From the NCBI RefSeq assembly GCF_024611995.1, contig NZ_CP102510.1, positions 1-64,000 on the forward strand: a stretch of DNA of 64,000 bases, read 5' to 3'. The first letter of the stretch is position 1. Each line of letters starts with the position of its first letter. The notes under the pieces are model-generated. The model was given only the letters and a program-made list of their open reading frames with translations. It was not told the origin of the DNA and made no database searches. Shown piece by piece: positions 1 to 8,937 of this stretch. The DNA is from Streptomyces sp. NBC_00162. Lineage in GTDB: Bacteria; Actinomycetota; Actinomycetes; Streptomycetales; Streptomycetaceae. A program made the translations under genes and the position numbers.

Positions 1-585
1 CAGCGCTGCGCGCTGAGGAGAGGACGGCCTCGCTCCGCTCGGCCGTCCCGCCTTCGGCGGGAGGACCCTCCGCTTCGCTTCGGGTCCCGCAGCGCTACGC
101 GCTGCGCCAACGAACCGCCTCGCTTCGCTCGGCTCTGGGCCGGCTTCGCCGAGTCAGAGCCGGCCCGAAGGGCCTGAGTCCGCGCTTCGCTGCGGATGGT
201 TCGGGTTCCGCTTCGCTCCACCCGAACCCATGCCCGCTCTGCGGGCATGGGTTCGGCACCTCAACGCTGCGCGTTGAAAAGAGAACCGCCTCGCTTCGTG
301 GGCCGGAGCCAGCCCTTCGGTCGGTGCCCTTCGCTTCGCACTGGTTCCGGTTTCGCTGCGCTCCACCTGAACTGCTCCCTCGCTTCGCTTGGGGGATGAC
401 CGGGCCTACGGCCTGTTCAGAGTGTCCACTTCGCTCTCACCCTTCTCCTTATGGCTCCGCCTCCAGGACCAACCCGCTACGCGGGCGGCTAGCAGTGGAG
501 CAGAGTGGGGCGCCCGAGCCGGAGTCTGCCTGCGAGGAATGGGGAACAAGGGTGCTGTCCGCTGCGCCACGGAGCCAACCGTCTC
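1..585. repeat. Hairpin-dense non-coding end region
   Basis: No convincing gene is seen. The stretch is filled with short inverted repeats and recurring cgcttcgct-type words. Examples: arms 1-5/11-15; 47-53/57-63 (tcccgcc/ggcggga with a 3-nt loop); a perfect 15-bp stem at 223-237/241-255 around the loop tct; and an alternative pairing of about 199-207 with 221-229 that would compete with that stem. Such foldable, non-coding DNA is common near Streptomyces telomeres and in intergenic deserts. I do not see a recognised telomere consensus, so end-proximity is inference. Confidence 0.5.
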
Positions 586-1428
586 CTAGGGTCGTTCAAA
601 GGCCTGGAGTACGCCGCCGAGTGAGAAGCACAGTGCGCCGGACAGTGTTCCCCAGTTGGCGATGTCGGTGTTGACCAGACTTCCGGTGGCGGGCCGGGTG
701 AACGCGGCGAGTGCCGAAACCATGAAGAGCACCGACCCGAGTTGATTCACGGCGACGACCCACCAGCCGAGGCTCCGCGAGTGGACGCAGGGCCGGGACC
801 GATGGCAGATCTCGGCGAACGCGAGATGCCCCGAAACCAGGAACAGCACGCATCCGATCACGTCGGGAGTCCAGATCAGCCTGTTGGTCTGCTGGACGGT
901 GAGCCCCTGCAGGAAGGAGTCCAACAGGTTGACGCCGAATACGAGCGTTCCTACGAACAGCACAAACGTGCTCAGCCAGTCCAAGCGCATCGGCTCGTAC
1001 CCCCACCACCTCCAATCGGCCGTGACCAGTGAACCGCCCCCTTGGGAGTGGCGGGGCGCGTTCAGCACCTGCAAGAGCGAGGTGTAACCCCCGATGTTGA
1101 AGAACAGTCCGCCTGCGAAGTAGATCGCGGCACTCTCGACCGCGTCGCCCGAGCCGAACTGGGCGACGGCTGCGCCGAGGGCGAAGAGTGCTCCGCCGAT
1201 GACGAACGCGCTCGAGGCGACGGTGTTGAGCCTTCGAAGGCGACCCAGAGCCTTGGCATCGGTACTCGGGGACATGGTGACCATGCCTCCCGGACCGCGG
1301 ACCGACAGCGCCCCACGCCTGCGCGCGAGCCGCGACTCCCAGACCACCGTTTCCCCTTCAGGGCGGTGCCAGGTGAGCCGGGTCGTGAACGGTCCTGCAC
1401 CATCGGCGCGCTGCTCAGGCTGTCCCAC
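586..1428 (-). CDS. Six-TM membrane protein, YrhK-like hypothetical
   Basis: A 280-residue protein with six hydrophobic segments from about residue 70 to the end (for example FVIGGALFALGAAVAQF, STFVLFVGTLVFGVNLL, WWVVAVNQLGSVLFMVSALA) in repeated glycine-rich two-helix units, resembling YrhK-type integral membrane proteins of actinomycetes. The N-terminal soluble stretch (RLTWHRPEGETVVWESR) looks like part of this family, which favours the ATG at 1428 over the internal ATG at 1284. No enzymatic motif is visible and the function is unknown. It stands alone next to the hairpin-rich region and reads leftward. Confidence 0.7.
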   Translation of the reverse strand: MGQPEQRADGAGPFTTRLTWHRPEGETVVWESRLARRRGALSVRGPGGMVTMSPSTDAKALGRLRRLNTVASSAFVIGGALFALGAAVAQFGSGDAVESAAIYFAGGLFFNIGGYTSLLQVLNAPRHSQGGGSLVTADWRWWGYEPMRLDWLSTFVLFVGTLVFGVNLLDSFLQGLTVQQTNRLIWTPDVIGCVLFLVSGHLAFAEICHRSRPCVHSRSLGWWVVAVNQLGSVLFMVSALAAFTRPATGSLVNTDIANWGTLSGALCFSLGGVLQAFERP

Positions 1429-2019
1429 GGCCCGAGCCTAGTCCCGTGTGCAGTGCCCGATGGGCAATGAAACACACCGCTCCTCCCCTGGCGTTCACGG
1501 CGTCGGTAATCTCCTCGTGCGGGTCCCGGCCGAGCCGGGAGGCCCGCCGCCGACCGCCTGTGGCGTAGCAGAACATCGGGATCGTGATTCATTCTGGATT
1601 TCCGATAGAAATGGGGATCCAGGACCACCATCCCGCGGGTGGGGGCTCGGTCGTGCCTGTCGACGAGCAGTGAAACTGCGTACTGCCCAACCAGCCTGCA
1701 CGATCGAACACAGATCGGATTGGGGAACTGGTGTCCCTGACTATCCGTCATGAGCTGGTTTTACCGATAAGGGCCAGTGAGGACAGGGGGTGTTTCGTTG
1801 AACATACGCGAGGAGGCGTAGCAGCGGCTGCTCCCAACTCCGGTCGGTGGAGCCGCCGGGGGCGTCAGGAACCGTCGTCATCCGCTGACATCCAACAGCT
1901 GCCCCACACCGCCCACTCACACCGATCCGTGTCCTGGTTCGGTCACCGATGTCTGGCTGCTCGGCATAAACTGACGGTATGCCCGAATGATGCTCGCGCA
2001 GTCCGCATAACGTGGCGAC
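1429..2019. other. Intergenic, no gene recognised
   Basis: About 590 bases between two divergently read membrane-protein genes. Open frames exist on both strands but show low-complexity, arginine/proline-rich shadow translations and no recognisable motif. Promoters for both flanking genes presumably lie here. I see no clear repeat or RNA gene. Confidence 0.5.
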
Positions 2020-2403
2020 ATGCTGAAGGTATTCCTGCAGGTGGGTGCTTTCGTGGCCGTCCTCTGGTGCTTCGTTGCGGCCGTCAGATGCGCGGCCCGC
2101 GGCGACCGGTGGGCGCTCTGGACCCTGCTGCTGGCCGTCCTGACCGGCGTGCAGTACCTGGTGGGCCTGACCCACCTCCTGGTCCTGGACATCCGCGAGA
2201 TGTGCGAGCTCACCCTGCACACGAGCTTCGACCCCGACGAACACGTCGAGACGCTGCTCCCGCTGTCGAAAACCTGCAACGCCGATAGCGAGCTGGTCCC
2301 GGCCTACGTGAACCCGGTCCTCGCCGTCCTCGCCTTCGCAACCCTGGCGGCCGGGGCTGGAACCGTCACACGCGCAGTCCGCACATCGTGCCTTCCCGGA
2401 TGA
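2020..2403 (+). CDS. Small membrane protein, hypothetical
   Basis: A 127-residue protein with an N-terminal hydrophobic helix (FLQVGAFVAVLWCFVAAV), a second (LWTLLLAVLTGVQYLVGL) and a third near the C-terminus (VLAVLAFATLAAGAGTV). The central hydrophilic loop carries two cysteines and DPDEH. Third-position GC is high, as in real genes here. I do not recognise the family. ATG 2020 is the first plausible start; the ribosome-binding site upstream is weak. It could be an orphan membrane protein or a remnant of a larger one. Confidence 0.5.
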   Translation: MLKVFLQVGAFVAVLWCFVAAVRCAARGDRWALWTLLLAVLTGVQYLVGLTHLLVLDIREMCELTLHTSFDPDEHVETLLPLSKTCNADSELVPAYVNPVLAVLAFATLAAGAGTVTRAVRTSCLPG

Positions 2404-2511
2404 CGATGTCCGCCAGGTAGCCATCCTGCATCCAAGCGACAGAGGTCGGGTTCGGTGTGCACGGCATGACCGACACGGACTCGGGAAATGTGGACCGGGG
2501 GTTCACCAGCG

Positions 2512-2840
2512 AAGCTCGGTGACGCTGCTTTTCAGGAGGTGGGGGCGCGGCGGATGGTGGGGACGGGGGGCCTGGGTGAGGAAGTCGAGGATCAGGCGGT
2601 TGACCAGATCGGGCTTCTCCTGGGTGAGGAAGTGGGAGGACCTCGCCGTAGGGCGGGGCCGAGGGAAGTGTGCGATCGACGTCGACGTCCCACTCCTTGG
2701 CCGGTCCGGCCGAACCGGACTTGTTGAACCAGCTGCTTCACCAGGTCCGGCCGCTGCATCGCGGTGAACGCTCCGTCGCTGTGCCCGACTAGGTCGGCCG
2801 GCTCGGAGGTGACCGTGCCGGTGTCGCATCCCGGCACCCG
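2512..2840 (-). pseudogene. Decayed alpha/beta-hydrolase
   Basis: Two pieces of one alpha/beta-hydrolase appear in different leftward frames. One frame gives LVGHSDGAFTA followed by RPDLVKQLV (the nucleophile-elbow region, here with a GHSDG elbow). Another frame, downstream, gives FLTQEKPDLVNRLILDFLTQ, which looks like the C-terminal part of such hydrolases. The N-terminal portion and the middle of the fold are missing and the frames do not join, so this is read as a frameshifted, internally deleted remnant. Boundaries are approximate. Confidence 0.55.
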
Positions 2841-2901
2841 GGATCCCGGACGTCGTCGGCTGCCCGGTCAAGGCGTCAGCGTGGGCGTGTGAGGTGCCTG
2901 G

Positions 2902-5301
2902 TCATCGAGTGCGGCGGGCCGCGGTGTGGAGGTGGCGGCGGAGGTCGGCGCGGAGTTGTGGGAGGGGAGTGGTGGCGCCGAGGCGGAGGAGGAAGTCGGG
3001 GGTCTGCCAGGTGATCAGGCCGCCTTGGCGTGAGAGGTACAGGCCTACTCGGGTGATGCCGAACTGGTCGTCGTAGTCCAGGAGGAGGTAGCCGGCCAGC
3101 TGGTGGATCTCTTCGCGGCCCAGGCGGCGTGGGTCCTTGGTTGCTTTGCAGTCCAGCAGGCAGCCGCCCAGGATGAAGTCGGCGTCGGCTCCGCCGATGT
3201 CGGTGCTGCCGGTGAAGACCGGGCCGCACACGCGGGAGGCGGGGGGCAAGGCGCGGAAGGGGGCGAAGGGGGTTCGTGCGAGGCGCATCTGCTGGTCGAT
3301 GTCGTCGATGACGTATGGGGGGACTCTTGTGGTGAGGGTGTCCAGGGATGTGCCGGGCGTGGCCGGATTGAGCAGGCTGAAGCGGCGGATCTCTCCGGTG
3401 CGGGCGATGTCCTCGAAGAAGCCGGCGACGAAGCAGAGGCGGGTGAGGGCTGCGTCGTCCAGGGTGCCGGGGTGGGCCAGGTGGGCGTCCACGGTGGCCA
3501 GCAGCTGCTCTCCTGCCGTGTGGAGGGCCTTGCGGGGTTCGCCGTCGGCTGCTCCGCGCAGCGGCCTGGTGCCCTCGAGGAGCCTGACGCCCGCGTCGAC
3601 GGCGGGGCCGAGCCGGCCGCCGAGATGCAGACGGATCCGGTAGTCGATGGCGTGTCCGAGGGCGGACCAGTTGGGGTGTTGCACGTCGATCGGCTGGACG
3701 GGGTGCGGGAGTTTCGCGATGTGTGTCTGGCAGTCGCGGATCAGGCTCTGGGTGTGGGGGAGGTGGGTGGCAATGAATCGGGAGATCGGTGAGGAGTCGT
3801 ATTTGAGTTGTGTGGTGAGGCTCAACTCGATCAGGGGGCGGCCTGCAACGGTGCCGTCGCGGGCCGGGGTGTTCATCGTGGTTTCGTATCCGTCGATCCA
3901 GCTGATGCCTTCGGTGTCCAGCAGGTGGCCGGCGCGCGTGACCGCGACGTAGATCAGGCGGGCCTCGCTCGGGTTCAGCGGGCGCTGGAGGCCGTGGTCG
4001 TCGACTGGCGGCGCCAGGAAGCCCTTTCCGATGCGTACCGAGGCCCACTCACGGCCCTTGGCCTTGTGCGCGGTGGAGACGATGACGGTCGCCTTCTCCT
4101 CGGGGGAGAGCCGGTTCACCGCTTCGATGATCTGGTCCGGTCCGTAGGTGTCGACCAGTTGCACGATCGCTTTCAGGTCCTGCCCGGCCTTGTCCTGCTC
4201 GGCGTACTCCTGGACCTCGCCCCATGAGGAGAACAGGAACAGCTCGGGGTGGCTGGTGCGCCGGCCTGTCTTCAGCTCCAGGGCGGCCGTGGCGGTGCGC
4301 TGCAGCGCGCTGCCGCCGCCGGTCAGTGCGACCGGGATGCCGCGGTCCAGGTAGGCCAGGACTTCGCTCATCGCGTCCATATTGCCCCGGCACAGCACCG
4401 CCTGCGGGTTGGCCACCGGGCCCACGAGGGAGTCGGAGCCGTGGCCGGTCAGTCGCATCTCGGACCCGGCGTGCCCCAGCCACCGGTTGGCCACCTCGGC
4501 GATGGCGGGGCCGAAGCGGAAGGACTTGGTCAGGTGCAGTTGCTCGGCCGGGAAGCCGGTCATCACGTCGCGCGCGTTGCGCCAGCCGTAGATCTGCTGG
4601 GCCGGATCCCCGACGCATACTCTCTGCGCGTCTTGGGCGAGGAAGACCTCTTCCAGGACCGGGTTGGTGTCCTGGGCTTCGTCCAGCAGGACGAAGTCGG
4701 CCCCGAGCCTGGGTTCGGCCATCGCCCATAACTTCATGTAGTGGTCGTGCTCGAACCGCAGTTCCCCGCGGGGAGAGCAGATGTCCTCCCATGCCCGGTG
4801 CGCGTACGGCAGGAGTGTGCGCGCCACGTACTCCTGGCCCGAGTCGTCCAGGCCGTTGATCGGGTCCATGTGGCGGGCCATGACCGTGCGGTCGGTGGTG
4901 TAGCAGAACTTGCGGATCATGCCCATCACCAGGCGTGCCTGATGGGGGACCTTGATGGTGCGGGAGCTGATGTGGAGGTCGCGGGTGATGCCGAGCAGAC
5001 GGGCGGTGTGCTTGGCCGGCATGCGCGTGGAGGCGTTCAGCCGCTCTCGGTAGAGGTAGCCGACGGCCCTGAAGGCGAGGGAGTGCGCGGTGCGGCATTC
5101 GACGTTGTTCCCGAAGCGCCTGCGGGCGTCGTCGGCGATCGCGCGGTTGAATGCGACGTAGAGTCCCCGCTTCTTGCGGGTGGCCTCGCCCATGAGGATC
5201 AAGGTGGACGTCTTGCCTGTTCCCGCACCTGCGACGAGCGCCAGGTCCTGGCCCGCGGTGAACGCCTCGCGGGCTGCGCTCTGCTCCTTCGTCGGCTCCA
5301 T
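2902..5301 (-). CDS. UvrD/Rep-type helicase with C-terminal RecB-like nuclease motif
   Basis: A 799-residue superfamily 1 DNA helicase. Seen: Walker A GAGTGKT at residues 25-31, Walker B FVLLDEAQD, motif III VCVGDPAQQIYGWRN, late motifs VIVSTAHKAKGREW and LIYVAVTRAG. After the helicase core, a C-terminal segment has DADF (about 706-709), DCK (717-719) and QLAGY (734-738), the order expected of a PD-(D/E)XK nuclease with a RecB-family QxxxY motif. That would make it a single-chain helicase-nuclease for DNA-end processing, plasmid maintenance or defence. ATG 5301 is used. It is read away from the iteron region of replication module 1 and has no operon partner. Confidence 0.85.
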   Translation of the reverse strand: MEPTKEQSAAREAFTAGQDLALVAGAGTGKTSTLILMGEATRKKRGLYVAFNRAIADDARRRFGNNVECRTAHSLAFRAVGYLYRERLNASTRMPAKHTARLLGITRDLHISSRTIKVPHQARLVMGMIRKFCYTTDRTVMARHMDPINGLDDSGQEYVARTLLPYAHRAWEDICSPRGELRFEHDHYMKLWAMAEPRLGADFVLLDEAQDTNPVLEEVFLAQDAQRVCVGDPAQQIYGWRNARDVMTGFPAEQLHLTKSFRFGPAIAEVANRWLGHAGSEMRLTGHGSDSLVGPVANPQAVLCRGNMDAMSEVLAYLDRGIPVALTGGGSALQRTATAALELKTGRRTSHPELFLFSSWGEVQEYAEQDKAGQDLKAIVQLVDTYGPDQIIEAVNRLSPEEKATVIVSTAHKAKGREWASVRIGKGFLAPPVDDHGLQRPLNPSEARLIYVAVTRAGHLLDTEGISWIDGYETTMNTPARDGTVAGRPLIELSLTTQLKYDSSPISRFIATHLPHTQSLIRDCQTHIAKLPHPVQPIDVQHPNWSALGHAIDYRIRLHLGGRLGPAVDAGVRLLEGTRPLRGAADGEPRKALHTAGEQLLATVDAHLAHPGTLDDAALTRLCFVAGFFEDIARTGEIRRFSLLNPATPGTSLDTLTTRVPPYVIDDIDQQMRLARTPFAPFRALPPASRVCGPVFTGSTDIGGADADFILGGCLLDCKATKDPRRLGREEIHQLAGYLLLDYDDQFGITRVGLYLSRQGGLITWQTPDFLLRLGATTPLPQLRADLRRHLHTAARRTR

Positions 5302-6082
5302 GGCCCCGAGACTGCCCCGGCCCGGCCGTGAGTACCCGTCCTCCTCCGCTGCCGTTCAGTCCCTGCCCGCTTTTCGTGACTCCGCCCCCTCCCTCGGTAC
5401 TCCCTCCCCCGACTAGGGGCTGAAGCCCGGTTCGGACCCTTCGGTCCCTGTCCCTTCAGTCACTGCATAAACCTGCAGGTCAGGCGGCTGGACCCGGTTC
5501 GTCAGGGACTGAAGGGACTCAACTTCGCAGTTATAAGCCACATATGCATATACAAGATCCTTCCTACGCCCGCGCATACACGCACACACGTAAAGGCTGG
5601 AAGTAGTGATTCTGAGTCCCTTCAGTCCCTGGGATCTAGGCTGGAGGGCTGTGACCTGCATGTTTGTCGAGGGACTGAACAGGGAGGGACTGAACGAGGG
5701 TCTGGGGGGTTCAGTACCTGAGGCGACTGTGGGGGTGCGGACCGGTCGGCGGGTGAGGGGTGCGTGACTGGTGGGGGGTTAGAGGGGCTGATGCTCGGCA
5801 GGGGCTGGGTGAGGCGGGGGTAAAAAACGGCTGTGGCAGGCCGCGACACGCCCGGGCGTGTACTGGGGCGCAAGAGAGAACCTTTCCGGACGTACCGGGG
5901 TAGAACTTCAGGGACTGAGGGACTGAAGGGACTGAACTCTCGATACTGCGGAGATCCAGCCCGAGGTGTCGCGGTCTCTGCGGTAATCTCCGAGATAGTG
6001 AATCTTCAGTCCCTCTGGTCCCTGAGATGCAGGGTGCCGGGACAGGAGGAACCGTCCCTAACCGCGCGTCAAGGAAGAGCCA
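5302..6082. repeat. Iteron-rich region of replication module 1, candidate origin
   Basis: A 780-base gap between the helicase-nuclease and primase-polymerase genes, holding many copies of ttcagtccct and its complement agggactgaa: 5355-5364, about 5438-5460, 5503-5520, 5614-5631, 5669-5680, 5685-5696, 5710-5720 (variant), 5908-5937 (three tandem units) and 6004-6025. The 5503-5520 and 5614-5631 copies are a perfect 18-bp inverted repeat flanking a relatively AT-rich patch with tatgcatata and an alternating purine-pyrimidine cacacac tract (about 5530-5592). This is classic iteron-origin architecture. Replication function is inferred from repeats plus neighbours. Confidence 0.75.
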
Positions 6083-7162
6083 GTGCCCGTCTATTCCGAG
6101 CATCCGTCACGAGGTGTGAGTGGCGGGACGGCACTGGACGTGGCGACCTGGATGGCCTTGCGCGGCTACCCGGTGCACCCTCTGGCCCCAGGGACCAAGA
6201 TGCCGGCCCCGAACTGCCCCGACTGCCGAAGGAGCCAGCATTCCCCGCAGGAGTGCCCGTGCCATGCGCAGAGCCGTTGGTGCCACGGCTTCCACGCGGC
6301 CACCACGGACCTTCGTACGGTGCGGCAGTGGTGGCAGACCGAGCCCGGGTTCGGTATCGGGGTGTCCTGTGGCCCCGCGGGACTCGTGGTGATCGACGTC
6401 GATGCCCACGCGGCGACCCTGCCCGACCGGCAGCGGCTGCTGCCGGGCATCCCCATCGACGACCGTGTCGACCTGACCGGACTGCAGAGCGGATTCGACA
6501 CCTTGGCGCTCCTGGCCGCGTACCGTTCCCGGCCCAACCCCTGCGAGGACACGGCGACCCTGCGCGTCCGTACGCCGTCGGGAGGGATGCACATCTGGTA
6601 CCGGGCGCCCCATGACGGCCCGGGCTTCCGGTGTTCCAGCGGCTCGAGCTCCAAGGTGGCGCTCGCCTGGCAGGTCGACGTCCGTGCCATCGGCGGCTAC
6701 ATCGTGGCGCCCACGACGCGTACGGCCGCCGGGGTTTACGAACCGTTGCCCGGAGCCCGGCTGCCTGCGGCCCTGCCGCTGTGGCTGACCGCCGAGCTCT
6801 CCCGTACCGGCCACACCGTCGAAACGGCCCCTGTGGCGCCCGTAGAGGCCCCTGTGGCGCGTCCGCAGGCACGCAGGCCCCGGCAGGCCGGGCAGCGCGT
6901 GCTCGGCTCTCTCCTGGACGAAGTACGGGCCTGCGGAGCCAGCCCCGAGGGAACGGCCTTCAGCGAGAAGCTCAACAGGGCTGCCTTCACAGCCGGGGGG
7001 CTGGTCGCCTCGGGCCACCTCACCGTCGGGGAGGGCCGGCAACTGCTCCTGGAAGCCGCGGACCACGCACGACCCCACCAGCCGCGCCGGAACGTCCTCA
7101 TCGTCGAAGCAGGGCTACGAGCCGGAAGCGACCGACCGATCCACCCCAAGGAACGCCCATGA
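6083..7162 (+). CDS. Bifunctional DNA primase/polymerase (Prim-Pol), module 1
   Basis: A 359-residue archaeo-eukaryotic-type primase-polymerase. Seen: an N-terminal cysteine cluster (C45, C48, C58, C60, C67) that may bind zinc, the strand with two acidic catalytic residues VVIDVDAH (about 102-109), and TLRVRTPSGGMHIWY, the conserved RTPSGG segment of this family. It should make primers at the plasmid origin. Start is GTG 6083 with aaggaag upstream. The stop overlaps the helicase start (ATGA, 7159-7162), so the two are translationally coupled. A close paralogue lies at 29141-30259. Confidence 0.85.
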   Translation: MPVYSEHPSRGVSGGTALDVATWMALRGYPVHPLAPGTKMPAPNCPDCRRSQHSPQECPCHAQSRWCHGFHAATTDLRTVRQWWQTEPGFGIGVSCGPAGLVVIDVDAHAATLPDRQRLLPGIPIDDRVDLTGLQSGFDTLALLAAYRSRPNPCEDTATLRVRTPSGGMHIWYRAPHDGPGFRCSSGSSSKVALAWQVDVRAIGGYIVAPTTRTAAGVYEPLPGARLPAALPLWLTAELSRTGHTVETAPVAPVEAPVARPQARRPRQAGQRVLGSLLDEVRACGASPEGTAFSEKLNRAAFTAGGLVASGHLTVGEGRQLLLEAADHARPHQPRRNVLIVEAGLRAGSDRPIHPKERP

Positions 7163-8757
7163 GCAGCGCCGGAAGCACGGGGTTCAACGCCCAGGCAGCG
7201 GCGGAACAGCTTGCCGCGTTCACGACCGAGACCGACGCCGCCACCACCACCGCCCGGCCCGGTCGGCGCCTGCCCGCTCAGCAGAGCGGAGTTCCGTCGG
7301 TTGCCGCCGCCGGCGAGTTCATCTCGTCCGGTCTGCTGCAGAACCTCACCGACCGGGGCAACGCCAAGCTGTTCGCCCACCTCCACCACAACCGGTTCCG
7401 GCATGTGGAGGGACTGGGCTGGTACGTGTGGGACGAGTACCGGTGGAAGCGCACCGGCGGGGAGAAGGCCGCGATCTGGGCCGCCGGTGACATGGCGGAG
7501 GACCTGCCCACCCACGATCCGCGTGGCCTCTTCACGGACCGGGAGCTGGCTAACCACCGCAAGCGCGCCATGTCCACCTCGGGTGTGAAGGCCATGCTCA
7601 CCCAGGCCAAGGCGTCGCCCGAACTCGCCTTGGACCCGGACACCCTGGACGGTGACAAGTACGCACTGTGCACGCCGGCCGGTGTCGTGGATCTGCGGAC
7701 CGGCGATCTGCACAAGCCCGACCCCACCCGGGACCTGCACTCCCGCGCCACTCATCTGGCGCCGGAGGCCATGCCCACGCCGAGATTCCACCTGTTCCTT
7801 CACCAGACTTTCGGCGACGACGACAAGGGCAAGGAGATGATCAACTTTCTTCATCTCCTGCTCGGCTACTCCATCACCGGTGACGTCGGCGGCCAGGTCC
7901 TGCCGTTCCTCTACGGTGTCGGCGCCAACGGCAAGTCGGCGCTCCTCGACGTCGTCATCAAGATCCTCGGCGACTACGCGGACGTGGCTCCGCCGGGCTT
8001 CCTCATGGAACGCGGCAAGTTCAACGAGCACTCCACCGAGCTGACCGAGCTCCATGGCCGGCGTCTGTTCGTCTGCAGCGAACTCAAGCCGCACGACAAG
8101 TTCGACGAGGCCCGCGTCAAGCTCCTGACCGGTGGTGACCGGCTCAAGGCCCGGCGCATGCGGCAGGACTTCTTCAGCTTCGAGCCGACCCACAAGCTGT
8201 GGCTCCTGGGCAACCACCGGCCGGAGGTCGGCACCGGCGGGCACGCCTTCTGGCGCCGGATCCGGCTGATCCCCTTCGAGAAGGTCGTCCCCGACCACCG
8301 CAAGATCGACAACCTGGCGGAGGCACTCGTCCAGGAGGAGGGCCCGGGGATCCTCCACTGGATGATCCAGGGAGCCAAGGCCTATCTCGCGGCCAAGCCG
8401 GCCCTGACCGGGCCCAGCGTGGTCCGTACGGCCACCCAGGCGTACGCCACGACCGAAGACCACATCGGGCGGTTTCTCGCCGAATGCTGCACCACCGGGG
8501 TGGATCTGCCCGATCCTCGTGACCTCAAGGTCGAGCAGGGAGCCCTCTACCGCGCTTACAGTGCCTGGTGTCTCGACGGCGAGGGACTGCGTCCGGCGAC
8601 CACCCGCGCGTTCGCCACACGCATCCGCGCCGAGGTCGGTGTCGCCTCGCCCAATGAGATGCTCCGTTCGAACGGGCAGAAGTTCTACCCCGGCCTGGCC
8701 CTCCTGGCAGACGAGGAACCGACCTCGCGTGACGCGAACAGGGCAAGCACGACCTGA
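7159..8757 (+). CDS. Phage/plasmid primase-type SF3/D5-like DNA helicase, module 1
   Basis: A 532-residue helicase of the D5/P4 alpha type. Seen: Walker A GVGANGKS at 253-260, the following strand RRLFVCSEL, the sensor-like HKLWLLGNHRPEV, and the conserved RQDFFSFEPTHK. The conserved N-terminal half (LTDRGNAKLF, YALCTPAGVVDLRTG) is shared with the paralogue at 30256-31797. The C-terminus is winged-helix-like. It is expected to load at or open the iteron origin with the upstream Prim-Pol. ATG 7159 overlaps the Prim-Pol stop. A longer in-frame extension upstream is only a shadow of the primase gene. Confidence 0.87.
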   Translation: MSSAGSTGFNAQAAAEQLAAFTTETDAATTTARPGRRLPAQQSGVPSVAAAGEFISSGLLQNLTDRGNAKLFAHLHHNRFRHVEGLGWYVWDEYRWKRTGGEKAAIWAAGDMAEDLPTHDPRGLFTDRELANHRKRAMSTSGVKAMLTQAKASPELALDPDTLDGDKYALCTPAGVVDLRTGDLHKPDPTRDLHSRATHLAPEAMPTPRFHLFLHQTFGDDDKGKEMINFLHLLLGYSITGDVGGQVLPFLYGVGANGKSALLDVVIKILGDYADVAPPGFLMERGKFNEHSTELTELHGRRLFVCSELKPHDKFDEARVKLLTGGDRLKARRMRQDFFSFEPTHKLWLLGNHRPEVGTGGHAFWRRIRLIPFEKVVPDHRKIDNLAEALVQEEGPGILHWMIQGAKAYLAAKPALTGPSVVRTATQAYATTEDHIGRFLAECCTTGVDLPDPRDLKVEQGALYRAYSAWCLDGEGLRPATTRAFATRIRAEVGVASPNEMLRSNGQKFYPGLALLADEEPTSRDANRASTT

Positions 8758-8937
8758 CTGGCCGACGTGTGCCGCCGCCCCGGGGCGGGCACGCCTACGA
8801 TGGACAAGGACGATGAACAGACCCACCAGCCGGCTGTGGCCCGCAGGGCCCTGCCGCATACCGGCATCGGCGCCGTTCGCGGCGTGGAGGAACCAGGGGC
8901 CCGGAAGGGCCGACGTGAACGAGGAAGGACCCAGGCC

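Noticed and set aside
1-585. Recognised Streptomyces telomere
   Set aside because: The hairpins are plentiful but I do not see a known telomere start sequence, so I do not call it a telomere.
6631-7158. Upstream extension of the module 1 helicase
   Set aside because: It overlaps the Prim-Pol gene out of frame, and the module 2 helicase aligns from ATG 7159.
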